Assembly: GCA_050742975.1 (NCBI GenBank) | Contig: JBOGDQ010000283.1 | Span: 1-19,291, forward strand | Direction of reading: 5' to 3' | Source: JBDTGE01 sp050742975 | Lineage (GTDB): Bacteria; Actinomycetota; Actinomycetes; Mycobacteriales; Jatrophihabitantaceae | Length of the DNA stretch: 19,291 nucleotides | In this document: positions 1 to 8,326 of the stretch, in pieces | Position numbering within the stretch: position 1 is the stretch's first letter | Layout of the letters: each line of letters begins with the position of its first letter | Notes under the pieces: generated by a model | What the model was told of the DNA's origin: nothing | What the model saw: the letters and a program-made list of their open reading frames with translations, nothing else | The model's database searches: none | Position numbers and translations under genes: made by a program

Positions 1-1
1 C

Positions 2-2167
2 TCCACCGTCGAGGACCTCCGCAGCCGCGACGCGAACAGCCTGCTCGTAGGCCGGGACGCGAGCAGTGTTTCCGCCCAGTTCGGTTCGGCGCAGGCCACC
101 AGCGCGCCGGTCCAGAGCTGGCTCACCGCGATGAACATCACGAAGGGCGTCGACACCACCGCCCCCGCGGGCAGTGGCGCGACGGCTGCCGTTCCGACCT
201 CGCCCACGACCCAGGTGGAGGGCAAGCTCACCTACTCGATCAACCAGTACCTCGGCTACTGCTATATGGCGACGTCCAGCACCGACTGCGTCAGTGCGCA
301 ACCCGGCAGCGGGAGCTACGCCACGGACATCCGCGCCGTTGTCGCGGTGTCGTGGTCGGCCGCGCACTGCACTCCGACGAGCTGCATCTACGTGACCTCG
401 ACCCTGATCAGTGTCGACGCCGACCCCACTTTCAAGATCAACCAGCCGCTGCCGGCCGCGCCGGTGGTCGTCGACCCGCCCTCCCAGACCAACGCCGTCA
501 ACGATCAGGTCAGCCTGCAGCTGAACGTGCAGAACAGCACCGGGGTCGTGCCGTTCACCTGGACCGTTCCGCTCAGCGGCGCCGGGGCCCTGCCCAAGGG
601 GCTGACGATGAGCACGACCGGCCTGATCACCGGGTCGCCGGACATCTCGACCGCGAACAAGTCGTTCACCGTGACGGTGACCGTGTTGGACGCGTTCCTG
701 CGCACCGCGTCGGCCAGCTTCACCTGGAACATCCTGCCGCCGCTGGTGATCAACCCGGTTGGTCCGCAGGCCAGCACGACGGCGGACAACGTCAGTCTCA
801 CGCTCACCGCAAGCGGCGGCACCAACACCGGGTTCAGGTGGACCGCAACCGGGCTGCCGGCCACGCTGTCGATGAGCAGCGCCGGTGCCATCACCGGTAC
901 GCCCACCACGGTCGGCAACTACACCGTGCAGGTAACGGTTGCGGACTCGAGCGTGACGCGGACGACGACCCTTTCCTTCACCTGGACGATCACCTACCCG
1001 CCGCTCGCCGCCAGCAACCCGGGCGCACAGACCAGCACGATCGGGACGGCGATCACGACGCTTCCACTGAGCGCGAGCGGTGGCTCCGGGTCCGGTTACG
1101 TGTGGTCCGACTCCCCGACCAGCCTTCCGGCCGGCCTGACCATCAGCCCGAGCGGCCAGCTCACCGGTACGCCCACGGCCACGGGCCCGACAACCGTCAC
1201 CCTGACTGTGAACGACCCGACGGCCGGCTACACCAAGGCGATCAGCTTCACCTGGACGGTGGTCGCCAAGCCGAGCATCACCGCGCCGGGCAACCAGTCG
1301 AACACCGTGGGCGCGAACGTCAACGTCCAACTGACGACCAGCTGCCCCAACTCGCCGTGCAGCTACGTGCTCAACAACGGGCCCGGTGTTCTGTCGGTGA
1401 GCAGCGGCGGGCTGATCAGCGGAACGGTCAGCGGCTCGCCCAAGACCTACTCAACCGTCAGCGTCACGGTGACGGACGCGGCAGGCGCTCAGGCGCTCAG
1501 TTCGGCGTTCACGTGGACCGTCAACCCGGCGCCCACGCTGGCCGGACTCGGGCCGGATACAGCAGTCGAGGGTGCGGACAAGTCCGTCGCGATTGCGTAC
1601 ACCTGCCCAACCGCGCCGTGCACCATCACGCTGACCGGCAGCGTCCCGGGCATCGGGCTGGCGACGACGTCGAAGACCGGGAACAACACCGGCTCGTCGG
1701 TCACTGTGTCAGCTGCCAGCGGGACGGTCTACCTCAGCGGCACCACCCTGACCACTGCCGTCACGGGGAGCGCGACGAGCAAGTACTACACGCTCGGACT
1801 GTCGATCCAGGACAACAGCGGCGTCAGCGTGCCGAGCAACGCGAGATGGACGGCCTACGCCGCAGCGCCGCTCAGCGGGTTGACGAACCGAAGTGCAGCA
1901 CGGGGCAGCTCCCCGTCGCAGAGGCCTAGCTACACCTGCCCCGACACTTGCAGCATCGCGATAAGCGGCGCTCCACCCGGCATCGGGCTCGACACGAACA
2001 CCACGGGCTCGGTTTCTACGTCGCTCTCCGTGGGCACGGGCTCGGGAACGCGTTACGTCCGAGGCACCGTCCCGAACAACGCCACGCTGGGGACCTACCA
2101 AGTGATCGTGACGATCACCGACTCGGCGGGCGCGTCCTACTCGATCTCGGCCACCTGGACGGTGTGA
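2..2167 (+). CDS. PilV-like minor pilin with six Ig-like repeats, 5' partial
   Basis: The frame is open to the left edge, so the start and any prepilin leader lie outside the window; 721 residues are visible. The first ~150 visible residues resemble the C-terminal part of a PilV-type minor pilin, with Cys pairs and a strand ending in YVTSTLIS. About six repeats of 85-110 residues follow. Each ends in an aromatic strand (FTWNI, FTWTI, FTWTV, RWTA, TWTV) and the early ones contain ITGTP or LTGTP turns, typical of He_PIG/putative-Ig bacterial repeats. Repeats 4-6 each carry a close cysteine pair (CPNSPC, CPTAPC, CPDTC), which could be disulfides. The stop lies one base before the next gene, so the genes are probably co-translated. 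The likely role is a pilus-associated surface adhesin outside the cell. The Ig repeats are clear; the PilV assignment is weaker because the N-terminus is missing. Confidence 0.75.
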   Translation, partial: STVEDLRSRDANSLLVGRDASSVSAQFGSAQATSAPVQSWLTAMNITKGVDTTAPAGSGATAAVPTSPTTQVEGKLTYSINQYLGYCYMATSSTDCVSAQPGSGSYATDIRAVVAVSWSAAHCTPTSCIYVTSTLISVDADPTFKINQPLPAAPVVVDPPSQTNAVNDQVSLQLNVQNSTGVVPFTWTVPLSGAGALPKGLTMSTTGLITGSPDISTANKSFTVTVTVLDAFLRTASASFTWNILPPLVINPVGPQASTTADNVSLTLTASGGTNTGFRWTATGLPATLSMSSAGAITGTPTTVGNYTVQVTVADSSVTRTTTLSFTWTITYPPLAASNPGAQTSTIGTAITTLPLSASGGSGSGYVWSDSPTSLPAGLTISPSGQLTGTPTATGPTTVTLTVNDPTAGYTKAISFTWTVVAKPSITAPGNQSNTVGANVNVQLTTSCPNSPCSYVLNNGPGVLSVSSGGLISGTVSGSPKTYSTVSVTVTDAAGAQALSSAFTWTVNPAPTLAGLGPDTAVEGADKSVAIAYTCPTAPCTITLTGSVPGIGLATTSKTGNNTGSSVTVSAASGTVYLSGTTLTTAVTGSATSKYYTLGLSIQDNSGVSVPSNARWTAYAAAPLSGLTNRSAARGSSPSQRPSYTCPDTCSIAISGAPPGIGLDTNTTGSVSTSLSVGTGSGTRYVRGTVPNNATLGTYQVIVTITDSAGASYSISATWTV

Positions 2168-2168
2168 C

Positions 2169-2804
2169 GTGATGACGATGCGCGAGCGGCTGCGGGCCGT
2201 ACGTGGCGACGAGGGAACGTCGCTGATGGAGCTGATCGTCGGCATGTCGCTGATGGCCATCTTCATGGCGATGTTCACCGGTGCGATCGTCCTGATGACG
2301 AGCTCGGCCAACAAGGTCGAGGCGGTGACGGTCAGCTCCGGGCAGGTGAACGAGGCGTTCCTGCGGCTGGACAAGCTGGTGCGGTACGCCTCGGCGATCA
2401 GCGCTCCGGCCCAGTCGACCGGCGGCAGCAGTACGGGCGACTGGTACGTGGAGATGTCCGTCCCGAATGTCGGCGGCGTCTTCACCTGTGTGCAGCTGCG
2501 TGTGGACACCACCAGCCAGCAGTTGCAGCAACGCACCTGGACGGTCACGAGCGACAACCCGCCGGTGGTCTCGGCGGCCTCGACCTTCGTGCCACTGGCC
2601 AGCCAGATCACCAACCAGCCGACGGACACTCCGTTCGTACTCGGGACGGACCCGAAGAGCCTGTTCCAGCAACTGCAGATCACCGTGCTGTCCGCGGTCA
2701 GCTCGCCGGCAACCGCGTCGAGCAAGACGTCCGTCACCTTCACCGCTCTGAACAGCACGTTGAACCCACCCGCCTCGATATGCCAGCAATGGGGTCGGCC
2801 ATGA
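2169..2804 (+). CDS. PilW/PulJ-like prepilin (minor pilin)
   Basis: This 211-residue protein has a type III prepilin leader. A short basic segment ending DEG is followed by TSLMELIVGMSLMAIF, giving predicted cleavage after Gly16 and the conserved Glu at mature position 5 (Glu21). The hydrophobic helix runs to about residue 45. The rest is a polar periplasmic or extracellular domain rich in Ser/Thr, with Cys in FTCVQLRV and near the C-terminus. The GTG start is one base after the preceding stop; ATGs at 2172 and 2178 are alternative starts, and no strong SD is seen, which suits translational coupling. The stop overlaps the next start as ATGA. The position between PilV-like and PilX-like genes suits a PilW-like minor pilin that primes or caps a type IV pilus. 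It would be a substrate of the prepilin peptidase encoded at 8327-9115. Confidence 0.8.
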   Translation: MMTMRERLRAVRGDEGTSLMELIVGMSLMAIFMAMFTGAIVLMTSSANKVEAVTVSSGQVNEAFLRLDKLVRYASAISAPAQSTGGSSTGDWYVEMSVPNVGGVFTCVQLRVDTTSQQLQQRTWTVTSDNPPVVSAASTFVPLASQITNQPTDTPFVLGTDPKSLFQQLQITVLSAVSSPATASSKTSVTFTALNSTLNPPASICQQWGRP

Positions 2805-4528
2805 TCGCGTTCGTCAATCGCACACGCCGCCGCCTGCACCAGCGCGGTTCCGAGCGCGGCTCGATGGCCTTCCTGCTGCTGGTCACGATCGTCGGCGTCG
2901 CGCTCGGCGGGCTGCTGATCCCCATCATCATCAGCCAGGACCGCACCACCCGGTTCGACTCGTCGCGGGTGCACGCATTGAGCGCGGCCCAGGCGGGCAT
3001 CGATGTCGTGCTCGGCAAGATCCGCAGCGCGAACGACGGAGCCGGCGTCGGCAATGACGGCCTGCTGCCGTGCGGCCCGTTCTCCGGCAACGCGGTGAGC
3101 AGCGGCACCGACGGCTACTACACCGAGGTCCTGTACTACACGTCCGACCCGATCGCGAACCCCGCGGCGAAGGCGATGATCTGCGCACCGAACAACGGCC
3201 CGTTCGATCCGACCGTGAACCCGCCGGACGGAACCCGGACCCCGCGATACGCCTGCATCATCTCCACCGGATTGGACGCGGGAACACCGCCGGCGCCACC
3301 GGCCGCGAACACGGCCTGCGCCTCGGCCCAGGGGTCGTACGGCACCCCGGTGAACTCGGGAAGCAAGGGCCGCACCTTGGTGACGACCTACATCTTCACC
3401 ACCGACGACACCAACTTCTCCGGCGGGGTGATCCGCATCTACCCCGACGGCAGCGGCACCAACTACTGCATGGACGCCGGATCCGCGACTCCGAGCGCCG
3501 GTACCGCGATCACCCTCGCTGTGTGCAGCACGACCAACCCACCCGCTGCCCAGCAGGTGTTCGCCTACCGCACCGACCTGAGCATCAAGCTGCTCTCCTC
3601 GGTCTCAACCACCTACCCGAACGGCCTGTGCCTGGACACGCCCCTCAATGCGCAGGGCAATCCCACGGCGCACGCCAACAATGTCTCCCTAGTCCTGAAC
3701 CCGTGCGCCATCGCGGACACGTCCAAATGCGTGGACATAACTAAGTGCTCTCCGTGGAACCAGCAGTGGAGCATCAACGACAACTCGCACCTGGAGGGCG
3801 CCCTGTCCGACAGCAGCAACCTCGACAACTACTGCATCAACGCGGCCGGACAGGCGCCTGGCGTGTCCCTCACCCTGCAGAGCGGCTGCGCCGGATCGAC
3901 CAGCGACCCGCACCAGACGTGGGTTCCCTCACCCAGCGCCGGCGCCGGCATGGCCGGTCCGGCCTACGGCCAGCTGGTCAACTTCGCCCTGTTCGCCAAC
4001 TGCCTGGACGTCACCGGCCAGAACCCCGCGTCCTCCTTTCTGATCCTTTACACCTGCAAGCAGAACCCCAATCCGACCAAGGTGACGTGGAACCAGGTCT
4101 TCATCTCGAACCCCGTGCTCGGCAAAGACGCGATCACCCGGCCGACCCAGGTCGAGCTGGTTACGACGTACACGCCTGACGGAAGCCGGTACTGCCTGAC
4201 CAGTCCACAGACCGTGGGCGGGTACGTGACCGTCCAGAAGGGCGCGGCGGCCTGTCCGACGACCGTCCCGCCCGCCGGCAGCCCGGCGCTGTGGACCGTC
4301 TACCGGACGAAGGACACCAACCTCAACGCGCTGCCCTACGACACGAAGTACGTGATCAAGGACTCCAGCGCTACGCCGCTCTGCCTGGGGCTCGGGCCGA
4401 ACAGCGATCAGTACCTCAACGTCTATCTCAAGATCGTGACGACGACGTGCGACGGCTCGACCGGGCAGAAGTGGAACGCGGACCCGAGCACCGGCAAGTC
4501 CGCCCTGCAGAACACCCAGGAACGCTGA
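2801..4528 (+). CDS. PilX-like minor pilin with tandem ricin-B-type lectin repeats
   Basis: I chose ATG 2801 because it overlaps the preceding stop as ATGA and has GGGG about 6 bases upstream; an in-frame ATG at 2780 is possible. The 575-residue protein begins with a basic segment, a hydrophobic helix (about 22-45) and AAQAGI around residues 62-67. This matches the PilX N-terminal pattern, which lacks a standard GFTLIE cleavage motif. From about residue 208 to the end there are six Cys-x-(D/N/T/G) ... QxW-like units: QQVF (251), WNQQW (319-323), HQTW (371-374), WNQVF (430-434), LW (497-498) and QKW (556-558). These are hallmarks of ricin-type beta-trefoil lectins, and three repeats make one trefoil. 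The likely role is carbohydrate binding displayed on a pilus or at the cell surface. The ligand cannot be told from sequence. Confidence 0.78.
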   Translation: MIAFVNRTRRRLHQRGSERGSMAFLLLVTIVGVALGGLLIPIIISQDRTTRFDSSRVHALSAAQAGIDVVLGKIRSANDGAGVGNDGLLPCGPFSGNAVSSGTDGYYTEVLYYTSDPIANPAAKAMICAPNNGPFDPTVNPPDGTRTPRYACIISTGLDAGTPPAPPAANTACASAQGSYGTPVNSGSKGRTLVTTYIFTTDDTNFSGGVIRIYPDGSGTNYCMDAGSATPSAGTAITLAVCSTTNPPAAQQVFAYRTDLSIKLLSSVSTTYPNGLCLDTPLNAQGNPTAHANNVSLVLNPCAIADTSKCVDITKCSPWNQQWSINDNSHLEGALSDSSNLDNYCINAAGQAPGVSLTLQSGCAGSTSDPHQTWVPSPSAGAGMAGPAYGQLVNFALFANCLDVTGQNPASSFLILYTCKQNPNPTKVTWNQVFISNPVLGKDAITRPTQVELVTTYTPDGSRYCLTSPQTVGGYVTVQKGAAACPTTVPPAGSPALWTVYRTKDTNLNALPYDTKYVIKDSSATPLCLGLGPNSDQYLNVYLKIVTTTCDGSTGQKWNADPSTGKSALQNTQER

Positions 4529-4569
4529 CCGTGGGACCCACCTCGAGTATGGTCCGTTTTAGCTTATCT

Positions 4570-4601
4570 AACTCGGATTAGTGATACGCTCAGTCCGAGT
4601 T
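4570..4601 (+). promoter_or_regulatory. Inverted repeat and putative promoter of the Fic gene
   Basis: The arms AACTCGGA (4570-4577) and TCCGAGTT (4594-4601) are a perfect 8-bp inverted repeat with a 16-bp spacer. The spacer holds TGATACGCT (4582-4590), which could be an extended -10. The surrounding stretch, about 4555-4590, is clearly richer in A and T than the rest of the window and includes TTAG-N5-CTAA at 4560-4572. The layout suits an operator overlapping a promoter, possibly autoregulated by the winged-helix part of the Fic protein. That role is inferred. Confidence 0.45.
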
Positions 4602-4607
4602 GGGAGG
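4602..4607 (+). promoter_or_regulatory. Ribosome binding site deciding the Fic start
   Basis: GGGAGG ends six bases before GTG 4614. This favours that GTG over the longer reading frame that begins upstream inside the inverted repeat. Confidence 0.7.
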
Positions 4608-4613
4608 TCGGAC

Positions 4614-5825
4614 GTGGCGAAGAGCGACGTACCCGCGAGCGTCAATTGGCCCCCGCATCGACATGAAGCCCGTGCCTGGCGCCAGGCTAATCGCGGCGGG
4701 ACAAAGGAAGATCGGATGCTGCGGAGCATCAAGGTCTCGCTACCACCGATGATCGCAAGCCAAGACCTCAGCCTGGACTCCGCACTCGTCACCGACGTCG
4801 AGTCCGCGATGCGCGAGATCTCCAAGCTCGACGCCACGTACGGCGCTGATCTCGAAGCGCTTGGCGTGCTACTGCTGCGGACCGAATCTGTTGCGTCGTC
4901 GAAGATCGAGGCGGTCGAGGCCAGTCTCGACGACTACGCGCGCGCGCTGCACGGCATCCGCACGAACTCCTCAGCGGTGTCGATGGTTGCGGCCACCGCC
5001 GCACTCGACGCGATGATCAACGACGTCACCCGCCACGACCGGATCGAGCTCGCCGCCATCACCTGCGCCCATGACGTGCTCATGCGCGACGACCCGGGCG
5101 AAGCCCCCTACGCCGGACGACTGCGAACCGTCCAGAACTGGATCGGCGGTAGCAACTACTCCCCTCGCGGAGCTCTTTACGTCCCGCCACCGCCGACCAC
5201 CGTGCCCGACTACATGAACGACTTGGTGACCTTCGCCAACCGTGATGACCTGCCGGCCTTGGTACAAGCAGCGATTGCCCATGCCCAGTTCGAATCAATC
5301 CACCCATTCACCGATGGCAACGGCCGCATCGGCCGGGCGCTCATCAACACAGTGCTACGTCGACGAGGGGCGACAACGCGTGTCGTGATCCCGCTGGCGT
5401 CCGCGCTTGTGACGCGCCGCGAACGCTACTTCGACCTGCTCACCGCCTACCGCACGGGTGACGTCAGACCGCTCATCGCCACCTTCGCCGAATCGTCACG
5501 AATCGCAGCGGCCGAATCCCGGATCACCGCAGGCCGGCTCGGAGAGATCCCGGACGACTGGCGCGCGACGGTGAGGGCGCGCGCCGGCAGCGCCGCCGCT
5601 CAGCTGCTCGCTCAGCTGCCCTCGCGACCGATCGTGTCGTCAGAGGACGCGTCCGCCATCGTCGACGCACCGCGAAGCAGCGTCTTTGCCGCCATCAACC
5701 GGCTGCACGATGTCGGCGTCTTGCGTCCGCTGACCGACCGCAAGCGCGACCAGGTGTGGGGAGCCAGCCTCATACTGGACGAGCTTGAAGACCTGAGCAT
5801 CCGGATCGGGCAGGCAGCACTGTGA
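4614..5825 (+). CDS. Fic family protein (putative AMP transferase) with C-terminal winged helix
   Basis: This is a 403-residue protein from GTG 4614. The Fic core motif HPFTDGNGRIGR lies at residues 230-241, with the catalytic His230 and the nucleotide-anion-binding loop intact. Fic enzymes typically transfer AMP from ATP to a protein hydroxyl. An N-terminal Fic_N-like region precedes it and contains SSKIEAVEAS (from Ser95). This matches the class II inhibitory helix [S/T]xxxE[G/N], except that Ala follows Glu99. The region after about residue 330 (IVSSEDASAIVDAPRSSVFAAINRLHDVGVL) looks like a winged-helix DNA-binding domain, as in common bacterial Fic proteins. No partner antitoxin gene is next to it, consistent with built-in inhibition. 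Its codons and upstream region are less GC-rich than the flanking genes and it separates pilus genes from the GGDEF gene, which hints at acquisition. Cellular target unknown. Confidence 0.9.
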   Translation: MAKSDVPASVNWPPHRHEARAWRQANRGGTKEDRMLRSIKVSLPPMIASQDLSLDSALVTDVESAMREISKLDATYGADLEALGVLLLRTESVASSKIEAVEASLDDYARALHGIRTNSSAVSMVAATAALDAMINDVTRHDRIELAAITCAHDVLMRDDPGEAPYAGRLRTVQNWIGGSNYSPRGALYVPPPPTTVPDYMNDLVTFANRDDLPALVQAAIAHAQFESIHPFTDGNGRIGRALINTVLRRRGATTRVVIPLASALVTRRERYFDLLTAYRTGDVRPLIATFAESSRIAAAESRITAGRLGEIPDDWRATVRARAGSAAAQLLAQLPSRPIVSSEDASAIVDAPRSSVFAAINRLHDVGVLRPLTDRKRDQVWGASLILDELEDLSIRIGQAAL

Positions 5826-5847
5826 CACCCCGCGGGCGGTAGCTCGG

Positions 5848-8148
5848 TCAGGCGGACGCAGCATCGGCACGCTGCGGCACGAACGCGTCGTCGCCCGCGG
5901 GCCAGAGGGCGGGTCGCGCGAACAGGTGGCCCTGCGCCGCGTCGCAGCCGAGCTCGCGAAGCGCGGCCAGCTGCCGCGCCGTCTCCACGCCGTCGCATAC
6001 GACCAGGGCACCGAGATCGTGCGCGAGGTCGATGACGCCGGCGAGCAGCTTGCGCGGGGTGTCGCGCTCACGCAGCGGCTCGATGAACGAGCGGTCCAGC
6101 TTGACGATGTCCGGTCGTAGCGTGTCCAGCCGGCTCAGGTTCGAGGCGCCGGCCCCGAACCCGTCCAGCGCGAGCTTGACGCCGATCGCCCGCAACGCCT
6201 CGAGTGCTTCCGCGGTGTGCGCTATGTCGAGCGTGCTCTGCTCGCTCACCTCGACGACGAGGTGTTCGGCGGGCAGGTCGAACTCGGTCAGCAGCAGGAG
6301 CAGGCGGGTCATGATGTCGCTCTCGCGGAACCGCGTCAGCGCCAGGTTGGTCGACACGATCATGGGGAAGTGCCGGTGCCGCTCGCCCTTCGCCCGCAGC
6401 AACGCCCTGCGCACGACCAGCAGGTCGAGCTCGGCCAGCACGCCCGCACGATCGGCGAGCGGGACGAACCGATCTGCCAGCAGCCTCACGCCGTCGTGCT
6501 CCCAGCGGGTGGCCAGCGCCTCCAGGGCGAACACCTCACCCGTCCCGCAGCAGATGATCGGCGCGAACGCCACCGCGATCCGGCCACACCGGATGTCCTC
6601 GGCCAGCGCGTCGCACAGGGCATGGTCCTCGTCGCCGCCCCGGCGCAGCGACGGCGCGTATCGCACCGACGTGCCCTTTCCGGCGCGCTTGGCGGCGTAC
6701 ATCGCGAGGTCGGCCTGCTTGAGCAGCTCGCGGATGTCCGTCGCGCCGTCTGCCGGGGCGAGCGTCGTCGTGCCCACGCTGGCCTGCACCTTGATGCGCC
6801 GCCCGCCGATCAGCACCGGGACGGTCATCGCGTCGAGCAGGCGCGCCGCCAGGACGCTCGCATCGCCGTCGTCCTCGAGCAGGATCGCGAACTCGTCGCC
6901 GCCCAGCCGCGCGATCGTGTCACCCGTCCGGACCACCGTCGACAGCCGATCGGCGATCGTCGAGAGCACGACGTCACCTGCGTCGTGGCCGTATTCGTCG
7001 TTGACCAGCTTGAAGTCGTCGAGGTCGACGAACATGACCGACACCGGGCGCATGTCCCGGTGGTGCAGGTCGAGCGCGTGCGCCACCCGGTCGTAGAACA
7101 GCGCCCGGTTGGCCAGTCCGGTAAGGGGATCGTGGAACGCGCGGTGGCTGAGCTCCTCGCGCTGGGCCATGACGTCGAGCGCGAGCCGGCGGTTATCCAG
7201 CACGACGAGGAACTGCCGCACCAGCAGGACGGCGAGCGCCGCGCCCGCCACGAACAGCGTGACCCCGGCGGCCGAACCACGCAGGATGTCCACGACCTCG
7301 GCCGTCACCGCGACCAGGACGAGCGCGTACGGCAGCAGGATGTTGAACGGCGAGTCGACGCCCTGCTCGTGTACCTCGTCGTCGCGGCGGGCGAACAGCG
7401 CGGACGCGCCCATGGTCAGGAAACCGCCGAACCAGGCGAAGTCGACGAACGACCCGGTGTGGTAGGTACCGGCAGCCGTGAGGCAGGTGAACCCGCTGTC
7501 GGCCACCGCCATCGCGACCAGGCCGGCGGCGAGGATCAGCAGGTCGGTGCGGACCCGGCCGCGGATGCTCACGAGCACGATCACGGTCAGCATGACGACG
7601 TCGCTCACGGGGTACGCGAGCGAGACGACGAGCGCGAAATTGTCCGCCGCGCCGGCGTGGTAGGCCGCGCCGAGGCTCGTCGACCAGCCCAGCACGAACA
7701 GCGACGCGGCGACCATCGTGCCGTCCAGGACGGCCCGCAGGCGTCCGCGTCCGGCGAAGGCCGCGGACGGGCGCACCAGCAGGGCCGGGAAGGCGAACGC
7801 CGGGAAGAGCAGGAAGCCGACGTCCGCGAAGGACGGGAACGGAGTCTCGCGACCGCTGAGCAGTTCGTAATAGGACCAGATCAACTCGCCGGCCGCCCAC
7901 GAGCCGAGCGCTGCGCTCATCAGCGCCCAGGAGATCCGCCACCGGTGCTCGGAGCGCCGCGCGCGCCAGGCGCAGGCCACGCACGCGATAGCGGCGGCGC
8001 CGGACTGGCCGAGGTCGTCCACGGCGCGACCGACGAACGCGCCGCCGACCCGCAGGCGCAGGACAGCCACGAACGCGCACACGAGCAGGACCAGTCCTGC
8101 CGCCGCGCGGCCGTTGCGCTGTGCCCGTGAGGTGGCCATGGCTGCCAT
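5848..8148 (-). CDS. Polytopic membrane GGDEF-EAL protein (c-di-GMP signalling)
   Basis: The protein has 766 residues. The first ~320 residues hold about ten hydrophobic segments, forming a membrane sensor of unknown ligand. The GGDEF domain is intact: GGDEF at about residue 415, with RTGD exactly five residues upstream matching the RxxD product-inhibition site. It should make c-di-GMP from two GTP. The EAL domain begins with EAL at about residue 543 but deviates from active enzymes. There is an extra residue before RW (EALATRW), the DDFG motif reads DGFG (about 662-665), and the EGVE motif reads DGVE (about 719). The Asn, Glu, Lys and Gln positions in NLALTRF, VEVSE, IVKLD and AAQGHLF are kept. 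Phosphodiesterase activity is therefore doubtful. The start is ATG 8148 or ATG 8139, without a clear SD. The gene is convergent with the Fic gene (22-bp gap) and divergent from the peptidase gene. Confidence 0.92.
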   Translation of the reverse strand: MAAMATSRAQRNGRAAAGLVLLVCAFVAVLRLRVGGAFVGRAVDDLGQSGAAAIACVACAWRARRSEHRWRISWALMSAALGSWAAGELIWSYYELLSGRETPFPSFADVGFLLFPAFAFPALLVRPSAAFAGRGRLRAVLDGTMVAASLFVLGWSTSLGAAYHAGAADNFALVVSLAYPVSDVVMLTVIVLVSIRGRVRTDLLILAAGLVAMAVADSGFTCLTAAGTYHTGSFVDFAWFGGFLTMGASALFARRDDEVHEQGVDSPFNILLPYALVLVAVTAEVVDILRGSAAGVTLFVAGAALAVLLVRQFLVVLDNRRLALDVMAQREELSHRAFHDPLTGLANRALFYDRVAHALDLHHRDMRPVSVMFVDLDDFKLVNDEYGHDAGDVVLSTIADRLSTVVRTGDTIARLGGDEFAILLEDDGDASVLAARLLDAMTVPVLIGGRRIKVQASVGTTTLAPADGATDIRELLKQADLAMYAAKRAGKGTSVRYAPSLRRGGDEDHALCDALAEDIRCGRIAVAFAPIICCGTGEVFALEALATRWEHDGVRLLADRFVPLADRAGVLAELDLLVVRRALLRAKGERHRHFPMIVSTNLALTRFRESDIMTRLLLLLTEFDLPAEHLVVEVSEQSTLDIAHTAEALEALRAIGVKLALDGFGAGASNLSRLDTLRPDIVKLDRSFIEPLRERDTPRKLLAGVIDLAHDLGALVVCDGVETARQLAALRELGCDAAQGHLFARPALWPAGDDAFVPQRADAASA

Positions 8149-8182
8149 ATCGGCAGGACGGTGTCGAAGTGAAGAGGCGTCC

Positions 8183-8197
8183 GATCAATGTTTGATC
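8183..8197. promoter_or_regulatory. Palindrome in the divergent region, candidate operator
   Basis: GATCAA-TGT-TTGATC is a perfect 6-bp inverted repeat with a 3-bp centre. It lies between the divergent GGDEF-EAL and prepilin peptidase genes and overlaps the proposed -35 hexamer of the latter. A repressor or activator site is inferred; no family is recognised. Confidence 0.4.
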
Positions 8198-8221
8198 CGT
8201 GTTAAGAACTCTGGATAGACT
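8192..8221 (+). promoter_or_regulatory. Putative sigma-70-type promoter for the prepilin peptidase gene
   Basis: TTGATC (8192-8197) and TAGACT (8216-8221) are spaced by 18 bp and match -35 TTGACA and -10 TANNNT well. This is the best promoter-like pair seen in the window. It would leave a leader of about 100 nt before ATG 8327. Confidence 0.5.
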
Positions 8222-8326
8222 CAGGAGGCGCTCCTCCTAGCGGTGAGGGGAACCAGTCTTCGGATCCGGGCGCGCGGCAGGCACCTCGCCCGCCGCAGCC
8301 ACCGTCCGGACGGAGACGAGCCACCG

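Noticed and set aside
4531..4541. Palindrome GTGGGACCCAC after the lectin-pilin gene
   Set aside because: A one-base loop cannot form a stable hairpin and no U-tract follows, so it is not called a terminator.
6217..8130. Long plus-strand open frame (637 codons) opposite the GGDEF-EAL gene
   Set aside because: Its translation is Arg/His/Gln-rich and low in complexity, typical of the antisense of a GC-rich gene. The minus strand encodes clear GGDEF and EAL domains.
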